From contig JAWCKG010000010.1 of assembly GCA_038852285.1 (NCBI GenBank), positions 1-46,869 of the forward strand: a stretch of DNA of 46,869 nucleotides, given 5' to 3'. The position numbers were made by a program, and so were the translations under genes. Of this stretch, positions 16,111 through 24,665 are shown piece after piece. Numbering within the stretch: the stretch's first letter is position 1; the number at the start of each line of letters is the position of its first letter. The notes beneath the pieces are model-generated. The model worked only from the letters and a program-made list of their open reading frames with translations, made no database searches and was not told where the DNA came from. The stretch comes from Candidatus Bathyarchaeia archaeon (GTDB lineage: Archaea > Thermoproteota > Bathyarchaeia > 40CM-2-53-6 > DTGE01).

Positions 16111-18435
16111 TTAAACCAGTTCTCTTTGAGCCGAGTAGGCTTGGCCTAGAGAGAGGCCTCCGTCACCGCATGGAACACTCCTACAGGAGATGAAGTTGAA
16201 CCCTGCGCGCTCTACTCGGCGCTTAATGGCCGTGTAAATGATCTCATTGTAGGCTACGCCTCCCGTGAAACCAACGGTGTTCACATCCAGTCTTTCAGCC
16301 TCTCTCAGGGCGTAGTCCGCTAGAGCCACTCCAACAGTGGTTAAAGCCGAGTACGCTAAATCCTTCAGCTCAAAGGCCTGAAGGTTTCTGAATAGCTCCT
16401 TTACGATGTCCCTCGTCACTATCACATCGCCTTCTATGGAGTAGGGTAGTTCTATTTCCGGTTTTCCACCATAAGCCGCTGCCTCCAGCTTCATAGCTGG
16501 CTCTCCTTCATAGGTTCTATGATAACATACGCCGAGAAGTGATGAGATGGCGTCCAGCAACCTACCGCAGCTGGATGTTCTCAACCCATTTCCCTTTCTC
16601 GCCAACTTTAACACCAACTCCGCCTCCACGCGCCCCCTCGGCAGTTTGCTCGAGTTTTCTAAAAACCATTGTTCAAAGCCTTCTTCTTCAAAGAGTATGG
16701 CGGCGAGCATCCTTAGAGGATGCTTGGCGGCCTGGTCTCCGCCTATTAACGGGTATTCCTGCATATGCCCTATCCTTTCATACCCCTCTTCGTCGGAGTA
16801 AACTATTTCTCCCCCCCAAGCGTTTCCATCCAAACCATACCCATATCCGTCGCATACGATGGCTATTAACTTCTCTACTGAATGTTCAGCCATCAAAGTT
16901 GAAGCGTGGGCGTAGTGGTGTTGTATCCTGTAAAGCGGTACTCCAAGCCTCTCTGAAAGCTTCATCCCAAGTTTCGTGGTGTTGAAGGTTGGGTGTAGGT
17001 CGCAGGCCATAGCGTCTACATGGCATCGTGTAATCCTGATAAGGTGGTTGATGGAGGCCTCCAAAAACCTTTCCGTTTCGATCGTTTCAACGTCTCCGAT
17101 GTGCTGGGTGAGGAATGCCTTATTCCCAGTGATGAGGCACGCGGTATTATTGAGCTCTCCCCCTATGGCTAAAACGGTTCTTTTGAACTCTCCTTCTACG
17201 AGTATGGGGAGGGGCGTATAGCCTCTGCTTCTCCTAAGGTAAGTGACCTCTCCCCCTACCAGTTTAAGCACGGAGTCGTCGCATCTGTTTACGATTCGCC
17301 TATTGTGGGTGAGGAAGTAATCGCAAACATCCCCTAGCTTTTCGTAGGCTTCTTCTTCGCTTGTGATGATGGGTTGGTTGGGAGGATTCGCGCTGGTCAT
17401 TATGATGGCGGGGTCATCGACCTCGTCGAACAGCATTACATGCAGCGCAGTATAAGGTAGCATGACGCCGATATGTTTAAGCCCAGGAGCCACAAGCCGA
17501 GAAATGGGGCTGTCCTCCCTTAGCTTGAGGAGGAGGATGGGCTTCACGGGTGAAGTTAAGATCTCCTTTTCGGCCTCGGTGAGGTATGCGAACTTCTTAA
17601 CCGACTTGAGGTCTTTAGCCATCACCGCGAATGGCTTCTGCGACCGATGCTTGGCCTCTCTTAACTTCAATATGGGTTTGGGTTTCATGGTCGAGGCGGC
17701 GATATGGTAGCCTCCGTTTCCCTTAACGGCGACGATGAATCCTTCCTGAATTAGTTTTCCAGCCTCCTCTATAGGCCTTTTCGCCTCGACTATCATTCCA
17801 TCGACGTCCGTAAGTTTAATTGTGGGGCCGCATCGTTGGCAGGCGATTGTTTGCGCGTGAAACCTCCTGTCAAGGGGGTCGCCGTACTCTTCTCGACATT
17901 CCTCACATATCGTAAATTCCTTCATCGACGTATTTTCACGGTCGTATGGTAATCCTTCGATAATCGTGAACCTAGGTCCGCATTCAGTGCAGGTAATGAA
18001 GAAATAACAGTATCTTCTATTCTCGACGTTTCTTAACTCGGTGACGCATTTGTCACATACGGCGATGTCGGCTGGAACGATGGATCCAATGGAAAGAGCC
18101 GCTTCATCACTCTTCAGGATGCTGAATCTCGGGAGAAGGGTATCATGAATGGGTTTAACGTCTATCCTTTCGATGCGAGCTAGTGGAGGGTGCTCCACCT
18201 TTATTCTCCTTATCATCTCTTGGATTAAATGCTCCTGACCTGTTAACGCTATCTCCACAACGGCGTCCCCTCTGTTCCTGACATAGCCCCTTAGCCCCAG
18301 CTTCACCGCGTTCCTGTAGATGAACGGTCTAAACCCTACTCCTTGGACCACTCCATGCACCGTAACGCCTACAGTGATCTCCAAAACGGGCTCCCTCGTC
18401 TCCACGGCGAGTCTTCGATGATATCGCGGCTTCAA
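16111..18435 (-). CDS. hypF: Carbamoyltransferase HypF
   Basis: Makes the thiocarboxamide precursor of hydrogenase cyanide ligands from carbamoyl phosphate. Domains in order: acylphosphatase (VHGVVQGVGFRPF, about residues 28-40), a double zinc finger with CDKC, CTEC, CEEC and CQRC, a YrdC-like domain (about 205-400) and a Kae1-like domain with the HHYAHAS metal site and GFTGGVAYNE near the end. Length of 774 is normal. The TTG start at 18435 is uncertain: a TATA-like TTAAAAATA lies only about ten bases before it, so a GTG at 18405 could be the real start. Confidence 0.94.
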   Translation of the reverse strand: MKPRYHRRLAVETREPVLEITVGVTVHGVVQGVGFRPFIYRNAVKLGLRGYVRNRGDAVVEIALTGQEHLIQEMIRRIKVEHPPLARIERIDVKPIHDTLLPRFSILKSDEAALSIGSIVPADIAVCDKCVTELRNVENRRYCYFFITCTECGPRFTIIEGLPYDRENTSMKEFTICEECREEYGDPLDRRFHAQTIACQRCGPTIKLTDVDGMIVEAKRPIEEAGKLIQEGFIVAVKGNGGYHIAASTMKPKPILKLREAKHRSQKPFAVMAKDLKSVKKFAYLTEAEKEILTSPVKPILLLKLREDSPISRLVAPGLKHIGVMLPYTALHVMLFDEVDDPAIIMTSANPPNQPIITSEEEAYEKLGDVCDYFLTHNRRIVNRCDDSVLKLVGGEVTYLRRSRGYTPLPILVEGEFKRTVLAIGGELNNTACLITGNKAFLTQHIGDVETIETERFLEASINHLIRITRCHVDAMACDLHPTFNTTKLGMKLSERLGVPLYRIQHHYAHASTLMAEHSVEKLIAIVCDGYGYGLDGNAWGGEIVYSDEEGYERIGHMQEYPLIGGDQAAKHPLRMLAAILFEEEGFEQWFLENSSKLPRGRVEAELVLKLARKGNGLRTSSCGRLLDAISSLLGVCYHRTYEGEPAMKLEAAAYGGKPEIELPYSIEGDVIVTRDIVKELFRNLQAFELKDLAYSALTTVGVALADYALREAERLDVNTVGFTGGVAYNEIIYTAIKRRVERAGFNFISCRSVPCGDGGLSLGQAYSAQRELV

Positions 18436-18492
18436 GATATTTTTAACATAGTTAAGTTTTTCGAACCGTTAACTCTAATACCATCGGCGTTT

Positions 18493-19287
18493 ATGAAGGA
18501 GGAATCAGGGATAAAGTTGCCTGAATCCATACCACAACTATACGTTTCAGCGTCCATTCTACCGGAGGCATGGGAGAAGAGCCTCATCGCGTTAAAATCC
18601 GATGGAATCTCATCAAGAAAAGAATCCTACACCGACCCTAAAGGCGTAGATCACATTTTGGAGGCCTCTATGACGATGGTGGTGAAGACCCCGGCTCGAG
18701 AGCCCATGCTACATAGGGGGTGCGAAGGCCTATTCATGCTGGGGCAGTACGTAGAAGAAGTGTTGGAGGGCGTGAAAGACTCCTACATCGGCGAATATTG
18801 GGATTACACTTATCATCAAAGACTTTTCAAATACGAGTCACCTGAAGGCCAAGCGGTGAATCAGATCCAATACCTAGCGAAGAAGCTTACGGAATGCTCT
18901 TTCACGAACAGGGCTCAAGCCACCACATGGATGCCTTGGAGGGACCAATTCGCAAAAGGACCTCCCTGCCTCCAAAGAATATGGTGTAAGGTGGTGTCAG
19001 ACGAATATTTGGAAATGCATACGAGTTGGCGGAGCAGGGATGCTTACAACGCGGCTTTTATGAACATGTACGCTCTCGTCCAGTTGCAGAAAACCATAGC
19101 CAACCAAATCGGAGTAAAAGTAGGTCAATACGTGGACTACTCAGACAGCTACCACGTATACCAACGTAATCTAAACCAATTGGACAAGTTTCTAGAGACC
19201 GTGAGAAAAAATAGGGAGATGGGGATTTCACCTTGGGCCCCCAGCAACCTCCTTAAAAAATTTCAGAGAAATGATTCAACGAAATGA
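18493..19287 (+). CDS. thyA: Archaeal-type thymidylate synthase
   Basis: Methylates dUMP (or hydroxymethylates a pyrimidine nucleotide) in thymidylate synthesis. Signatures are the catalytic Cys in GPPCLQRIW (C159), RSRDAYNAAFMNMYAL corresponding to the family's RS-D...N block, and DYSDSYHVYQR, the dUMP-binding Y-x-S-H-Y region. From ATG 18493 the protein has 264 residues. Earlier in-frame ATGs at 18418 and 18343 would overlap the divergent hypF start, so I chose 18493, although no clear ribosome binding site precedes it. The folate-type donor in an organism with methanopterin is an open point. Confidence 0.85.
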   Translation: MKEESGIKLPESIPQLYVSASILPEAWEKSLIALKSDGISSRKESYTDPKGVDHILEASMTMVVKTPAREPMLHRGCEGLFMLGQYVEEVLEGVKDSYIGEYWDYTYHQRLFKYESPEGQAVNQIQYLAKKLTECSFTNRAQATTWMPWRDQFAKGPPCLQRIWCKVVSDEYLEMHTSWRSRDAYNAAFMNMYALVQLQKTIANQIGVKVGQYVDYSDSYHVYQRNLNQLDKFLETVRKNREMGISPWAPSNLLKKFQRNDSTK

Positions 19288-19523
19288 AGAGAACTGCCCG
19301 TCCCATCGACCCACTACAGAAATCCCTGAAAAACCGAACTTATTCATGCTGTTCGAATTGTCAAATTAAAAGGCAACATATGGTCAATAATATTAAATGA
19401 GTAATGAAAGAGGCCGATTACTGCATGAGGCCCTCTTAGGATATTGCCTGCGTGTAGAAAAGAAGATTTTCGAAATTTCTATTCAAAACGTTCACGCGGA
19501 GGTTTTTATTAATTAACGCCGAT

Positions 19524-19535
19524 AATTATTTAAAA
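19524..19535 (+). promoter_or_regulatory. TATA-type promoter of the acetyl-CoA synthase/CODH locus
   Basis: AATTATTTAAAA stands about 40 bases before the TTG start at 19571, with an upstream A/T-rich track. The whole 19288-19570 spacer (283 bases) shows no gene and probably holds regulation for the Cdh locus. Confidence 0.45.
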
Positions 19536-19570
19536 CCGTAGGAGTATGGTTAGTTTAGGTCCGTGAAAAA

Positions 19571-21667
19571 TTGACCTATAACTTTTTGGAGGCTTTGCTT
19601 CAAGGGACTAGGAGATTGGCAGCAGAAGCCGAGCGAATGACGGATGAGCTTTCAGCAAGCTACGGTCTAGAGATCTCAGTTTCATACCCGGGCACCATAT
19701 ATAACCTACCCGTCGTTTACGGGCTTACAGGCAGGAAAATAAACACATTAAAGGATGTTAGAAACGAGTTATTCTTGGTGAAGTCTTCTTTATCTAAACC
19801 CATCGATGATCAAAACAGCCGGGAGCTGGGGCAAATCGCTTTAACATGCCTAGAAATCGTGGAAGCGTTAAACCATGTTGGAAATAAACCGCTGGAGAAG
19901 CCCTGTGTAGGGTTCATACCAGACGTGGTTTTCAGAGAGCTCAGCCTAGGGTTAGCAGACGGAACGATTCCCGGCATCGTAGGACTTGCGGGCGAATCCT
20001 CGGAAAACGAGAAGCTGAAGAAGCTGCTGCTCACCATTAAAGAAAGGAGCCTGCTCTGTCTCCTCATGGGTCCAGTTATTCGCCAGGCCCAAGGGCTCGG
20101 CTTAGAGCTAGGTTTGAACAGTAAATTGATCCCAGTCGAATATCGCCCAACAGCCGTCGCGCACTTCATGAATCTCTTGATCAGGGCGCCTCTGATGTTC
20201 GGGGGAATCACGCCGGGAATGAAGGATGAAATCTTAGAATACATCAAGGAGAGGGTACCGGCCTTTATCCTATATCTGGGAAAAGCCGGCGAATCGGAGT
20301 TAGCGGCGGTTAACGGCATCTCCTCCCTAAACGTTCCAGTGATAACCGATCAGAGTCAACTCTCCACGCTGGAAAACGTTCATTACCAAACCGAGCATTC
20401 GGCTATGGTTGAGAAAGGGTGCGAGTTAAAGGGAATTAAACTCAGGCCAGGAGTTAAACCTGAAATCCCGGTGGACTATGGACCAATGTATGAAGGTGAA
20501 AAAATCAGGAGGGAAGACATGCACATCGAGTTTGGAGGAAGCTCCGCTGTCGCCTTTGAAATCGTGAAAATAGTGAAGCCTAATGAAGTCGTTGATGGGG
20601 CTGTAAACATCCAGGGCCCAGACCTGGAAGACCTGAAGGAAGGATCGTCGGCTCCACTGGCCATTATTGTTAAACTGGCTGGGGCTGGCCTTGAAGAAGA
20701 GCTTGAGCCAGTCTTGGAACGGAGAATCCACCAGTTCATGAATCAATGTCAAGGCTTGATGCATCTAGGGCAAAGAAGCGATGTGTGGATAAGGATCAGC
20801 AAGGAGGCCGTTAAAAATGGTTTAAGATTAAAACATATAGGGAGCCTCCTACACATGATGTTTCACTCAACCTTCCCTCAGCTGGTAGAGAAGGTGGAAG
20901 TGGAGCTTCTTACCGACCAAGAGCTCGTGATGAAAAGGCATGCGGAAGCTGAGTCCACGTATGCTGAGAGGGATGAAAGGTTAAGGGCTTTGAAAGAGGA
21001 GGAGGTGGACTCTTTTTACGGTTGTACGCTCTGCCAGTCCTTCGCCCCCACCCACGTATGTGTCATCACACCTGAAAGGGTGTCGTTATGCGGCTCAACC
21101 AGTTGGCTTGACGCAAGAATCTCCCATAAGCTGGATCCTACAGGGCCAAACTTTAAAGTGTCAAAAGGCCAATGCTTGGACCCGGTCAAGGGAGAATGGA
21201 GCGGAGTTAACGAAACGATAAAGCAAAAATCCAGGGGGGCTGTGAAAAGGGTCTTCCTGCACAGCATATTCGGCTATACACATACGTCGTGCGGATGCTT
21301 TCAAGCGATTGCGTTCTACATCCCGGAAGTGGATGGTATAGGCATAGTGCACCGTGGGTTTAAGGATCCTGCGATAAACGGAATGCCATTTACTACCATG
21401 GCTGGGTTCTGTGGAGGAGGCAGACAGATTGAAGGATTTCTAGGAATAGGGTTAAACTACGTTAAGTCAGATAAATTCCTCAAAGCAGATGGAGGAGTGG
21501 GAAGAGTTGTTTGGATGCCACTAGACCTCAAGTTGAGGCTTAAAGAATCCATCCCCAAAGACCTCTTTGAGAAAATCGCCACAGAGCATGACGTTAAAAC
21601 TTTAAACGATTTAAAATCATTCTTAAAATCCGTCGACCATCCTGTAACTAGAAGATGGCGACATTAA
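19571..21667 (+). CDS. acsB: Bacterial-type acetyl-CoA synthase AcsB (long form with CODH-docking domain)
   Basis: Catalyses acetyl-CoA formation from CO, a corrinoid methyl group and CoA at the Ni-Ni-[4Fe-4S] A-cluster. At 698 residues it has the N-terminal domain of bacterial AcsB (about 1-310) absent from archaeal CdhC: SYPGTIYNLPVV, a GFIPD...DGTIPG segment and LMFGGITPG with AFILYLGK. The A-cluster ligands are complete: C485, C488, C497 and C507 for the cubane, C574 and C576 (CGC) for the distal nickel, with spacings identical to Moorella AcsB. The archaeal C-terminal tail is missing. An in-frame stop at 19556 makes TTG 19571 the first start. The cdhA gene follows after a 109-base gap. 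Confidence 0.93.
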   Translation: MTYNFLEALLQGTRRLAAEAERMTDELSASYGLEISVSYPGTIYNLPVVYGLTGRKINTLKDVRNELFLVKSSLSKPIDDQNSRELGQIALTCLEIVEALNHVGNKPLEKPCVGFIPDVVFRELSLGLADGTIPGIVGLAGESSENEKLKKLLLTIKERSLLCLLMGPVIRQAQGLGLELGLNSKLIPVEYRPTAVAHFMNLLIRAPLMFGGITPGMKDEILEYIKERVPAFILYLGKAGESELAAVNGISSLNVPVITDQSQLSTLENVHYQTEHSAMVEKGCELKGIKLRPGVKPEIPVDYGPMYEGEKIRREDMHIEFGGSSAVAFEIVKIVKPNEVVDGAVNIQGPDLEDLKEGSSAPLAIIVKLAGAGLEEELEPVLERRIHQFMNQCQGLMHLGQRSDVWIRISKEAVKNGLRLKHIGSLLHMMFHSTFPQLVEKVEVELLTDQELVMKRHAEAESTYAERDERLRALKEEEVDSFYGCTLCQSFAPTHVCVITPERVSLCGSTSWLDARISHKLDPTGPNFKVSKGQCLDPVKGEWSGVNETIKQKSRGAVKRVFLHSIFGYTHTSCGCFQAIAFYIPEVDGIGIVHRGFKDPAINGMPFTTMAGFCGGGRQIEGFLGIGLNYVKSDKFLKADGGVGRVVWMPLDLKLRLKESIPKDLFEKIATEHDVKTLNDLKSFLKSVDHPVTRRWRH
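20999..21073 (+). repeat. 75-base segment shared with cdhC (A-cluster coding)
   Basis: This stretch and 25221-25295 differ at only three of 75 positions, all in third codon positions (TGC/TGT, CAC/CAT, TGT/TGC). It encodes the EEVDSFYG...HVCVITP block around the cubane cysteines. Outside it the two genes are clearly diverged. Confidence 0.8.
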
Positions 21668-21776
21668 TCGATTAACGGAATGCCGAGAGGATAGATGGAA
21701 AATAATTTAAGAATGTTTAATGTAAGTTCAATTTTTTGAAGGTTTTGAAGATTGGATTAAATGCGGGTTGTATTGT

Positions 21777-24122
21777 ATGGTAAGCAAACATGTAAAAGTG
21801 AAGGTGGACGAGTTAAAGGCCGGCTCCGCTGTCTTAAAAAACTTGGAAATTTCCTTAGGAAGGATCCTGGAAGAATATTGGGAGGAGCCTGTGGGTCCAA
21901 CTCCTCAACCAGAAATGACGGATCTGAGAGAATGGGATAAAAAGCTACTAGAGAAATACAGACCATTGTACATGCCTTTCTGCGACGTGTGCTGCCTATG
22001 CACCATGGGAAAATGTGACCTCACGAAAAATAAGAGGGGCGCGTGCGGTCTAGATATGTCCGCTCAGCAATCCCGAATCGTACTGCTGGCATGTTGCATA
22101 GGCGCCGCCACACACACCGCCCATGCCAGGCACCTTCTTGAACACTTGTTGGATAGATATGGGAGAAGACATGTACTCGACGTAGGAGGCGTTAACATCG
22201 AGGTTGAGGCGCCGATAACGAGACTGGTTTACGGTATAAGGCCGAGGACCCTAGGAGACTTGGAGGATGTTCTAGATTACGTGGAAAAGGAGATCACAGC
22301 TCTGATTTCAGCCACCCATACAGGTCAGGAAGGCAACAACATGGACTTCGAATCTAAGGTCTTCCATGCTGGGATGATAGACCACCTAGCTATGGAGGTG
22401 GCGGATATTGCTCAAATCTCAGCCTTTAACTTTCCGAAGGCGGATCCTGAACCCCGTTTCGCGGAGCTTGGATTCGGATCCGTTGACGCGTCGAAACCAG
22501 TCATCCTTGTGATAGGGCATAATGTTCCTCCCGCAATTGAGATCACACGATATTTAAAGGAAAACGGCCTTGAAGGCAAAGTGGAGTTATGCGGTTTATG
22601 TTGCACAGCCCACGATGCGTCCAGGCATACTCACAACGCTAAGATTGTAGGTCCTCTCTCATGGCAGTTGAGGTTCATTAGAAGCGGCGTACCGGACGTG
22701 ATCGTTGTGGACGAGCAGTGTATAAGAGCTGACACCTTGATCGAAGCCGGCAAAGTGAAGACACCGGTTATCGCGACAAACGGGAAGAACTGTCAAGGCC
22801 TACCTGATCGAACCATGGATGACCCTGAGGAAGTAGCTAGGACGCTGATCGAGGGAGGAGTAGGCGCATTAATTCTGGATCCTGTAAAGGTTGGCGAGGT
22901 AGCGGTGAAGACGGCGTTGGGCTTAGCGCCCAGAAGGGAGCGGTTTAAGGTCATGCCTGATGTCGAGGAGGTGGTGAGGGAAGCCAAGAAGTGCCGTCAA
23001 TGCAATGAGTGTATGCGGGCGTGTCCAAACAACCTGAACATACCGAAGGCGATGGTTGAAGCGGCGGCTGGAAAGCTTGAAGGCCTCGCCGGGCTATTAG
23101 ACTATTGTATCGGATGCGCTAGATGCGACAGCGCATGCCCAGAGCGCATATCGATCCACACCTATATGGCTAAGGCCTCTGAAAAGGCCTTGAAGGAGGA
23201 GAGGTTTAAAATCAGGGTTGGCAGGGGCGCGATCCAGGATGTTGAGATTAGAAACGTAGGCAGCCCCATCGTTCTCGGGGAAATCCCAGGTGTGGTCGCC
23301 TTCGTTGGATGCTCAAACTACGCTGAGGGAGGCAGGGAGGTGGCGGAGATGGCTGAGGAATTCGCGAAAAGAAAATACATCGTGGTGGCGTCTGGATGCG
23401 CCGCGATGTCGATGGCGATGACCCGCGACGAGGAGGGGAAGACGATATATGAAAGATATCCCGGGGACTTCGACGCTGGAGGCGTGGTGAACGTTGGCTC
23501 CTGCGTTTCAAACGCGCATATAGCCGGCGCCGCCATCAAGATCGCCAGCATATTCGCGAAAAGGAAGCTGAGGGCCAACTATGAGGAGATAGCCGACTAC
23601 ATCCACAACCGAGTTGGAGCCGTCGGCGTAGCATGGGGGGCCATGTCCCAGAAGGCGGCTGCGATCGCGAGTGGATTCTGGAGGCTGGGCATACCGGTCA
23701 TAGTTGGACCACATGGGTTCAAGTATAGGCGGATGTTGCTGGGTGATAAGGATTTGAAGGGTCACTGGGAGGTTTACGACGCGAGAACGGGAAAAAAAGT
23801 GTATGCTGGTCCAACTCCTGAACACCTCTTCTACGCAGCTGAAAGCAAGGAGGAAGTTCTACCCCTGATCGCCAAGCTATGCATGAGGCCTAACGACACG
23901 ACAAAGGGAAGAGCAATCAAATTAACCCACTACATTGACTTGTATAAAAGGACCTACGGCCGAATCCCAGAGGACATTCACTTATTCGTCAGAACTGAGG
24001 CGGACATACCCATCACCATGAAGGATGAGATAAAATCCTTTCTAGAGGAGAAAGGGTGGGTGGAAACCGAGATACCGGACCCCACGCTCCTTCCCAGGTT
24101 GATTAGGAGGAGGGTTGAGTAA
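21777..24122 (+). CDS. cdhA: CO dehydrogenase alpha subunit (CdhA)
   Basis: Nickel CO dehydrogenase of the archaeal CODH/ACS complex, interconverting CO2 and CO. The N-terminal cluster-binding block is FCDVCCLCTMGKC...GACG (about residues 63-86). Two ferredoxin motifs, CRQCNECMRACP (from C406) and CIGCARCDSACP (from C444), carry the extra [4Fe-4S] clusters of the archaeal alpha subunit. C-cluster blocks include THTGQEGNNMD, CGLCCTAHDASR, VVDEQCIRAD, SGCAAMSMAM and VGSCVSNAHI. Length of 781 is normal. ATG 21777 is chosen; a TTG nine bases upstream is also possible. It overlaps cdhB as TAATG. Confidence 0.96.
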   Translation: MVSKHVKVKVDELKAGSAVLKNLEISLGRILEEYWEEPVGPTPQPEMTDLREWDKKLLEKYRPLYMPFCDVCCLCTMGKCDLTKNKRGACGLDMSAQQSRIVLLACCIGAATHTAHARHLLEHLLDRYGRRHVLDVGGVNIEVEAPITRLVYGIRPRTLGDLEDVLDYVEKEITALISATHTGQEGNNMDFESKVFHAGMIDHLAMEVADIAQISAFNFPKADPEPRFAELGFGSVDASKPVILVIGHNVPPAIEITRYLKENGLEGKVELCGLCCTAHDASRHTHNAKIVGPLSWQLRFIRSGVPDVIVVDEQCIRADTLIEAGKVKTPVIATNGKNCQGLPDRTMDDPEEVARTLIEGGVGALILDPVKVGEVAVKTALGLAPRRERFKVMPDVEEVVREAKKCRQCNECMRACPNNLNIPKAMVEAAAGKLEGLAGLLDYCIGCARCDSACPERISIHTYMAKASEKALKEERFKIRVGRGAIQDVEIRNVGSPIVLGEIPGVVAFVGCSNYAEGGREVAEMAEEFAKRKYIVVASGCAAMSMAMTRDEEGKTIYERYPGDFDAGGVVNVGSCVSNAHIAGAAIKIASIFAKRKLRANYEEIADYIHNRVGAVGVAWGAMSQKAAAIASGFWRLGIPVIVGPHGFKYRRMLLGDKDLKGHWEVYDARTGKKVYAGPTPEHLFYAAESKEEVLPLIAKLCMRPNDTTKGRAIKLTHYIDLYKRTYGRIPEDIHLFVRTEADIPITMKDEIKSFLEEKGWVETEIPDPTLLPRLIRRRVE

Positions 24123-24661
24123 TGGCGTTGGCTGAGTCATGGCAGAAGGCTGAGGTTCCAGGCCCACTTAAAGCCATGCTCATCCCCAATCCTGAAGTCG
24201 CCGCTTCATTGATCTCCAGGTCAAGAAACCCCGTGATTGTTTCAGGCTCGGAGACGCCGAAGCTGGAGATTAACGGAAAAAGATTGATAAAGTACGTGGA
24301 AATGTTGTCCGAAAGGTTTTCAGCCCCGATCGTCGCGACCTCAAACACTGTTAGGGCGTTTGATGAAGATAGATGGCGCAATGTTTACTCCCTAAGCCTC
24401 GCAGAAGCTACGGCGAAGCTGTCAAACCCGGACTGGAGTGTTGAAGGGAAAAACCCGCCACACGACACAGCTTTGTTCATCGGCTTCAAATACTACACGT
24501 TATGGCTGGCCCTTTCAAATCTCAAACACTACGCGGAGCATCTGAAAACGGTTTCCTTGGAGAAATATTATCAGCCCCACGCCGCGTGGTCACTTCCGAA
24601 TTTAACCGATGAACGATGGATGGAAAACTTGGAAAAAATAACTCAAAAAAAGGAGGGTTAA
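24122..24661 (+). CDS. cdhB: CO dehydrogenase epsilon subunit (CdhB)
   Basis: The small partner of CdhA in the alpha2-epsilon2 CODH component, probably involved in electron transfer with flavin. The 179-residue protein shows the family start (WQKAEVPGP...AAASLI-like segment, here EVAASLISRSRNPVIVSG), a VATSNTV strand and an ALFIGFKYYT strand of a nucleotide-binding fold. The ATG overlaps the cdhA stop by one base, and cdhC starts four bases after its end, so the genes are translationally linked. Confidence 0.9.
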   Translation: MALAESWQKAEVPGPLKAMLIPNPEVAASLISRSRNPVIVSGSETPKLEINGKRLIKYVEMLSERFSAPIVATSNTVRAFDEDRWRNVYSLSLAEATAKLSNPDWSVEGKNPPHDTALFIGFKYYTLWLALSNLKHYAEHLKTVSLEKYYQPHAAWSLPNLTDERWMENLEKITQKKEG

Positions 24662-24665
24662 CGCT

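Noticed and set aside
22793-23825. Minus-strand frames inside cdhA
   Set aside because: Low-complexity Ser/Pro/Arg products antisense to a strongly conserved gene; no start signals.
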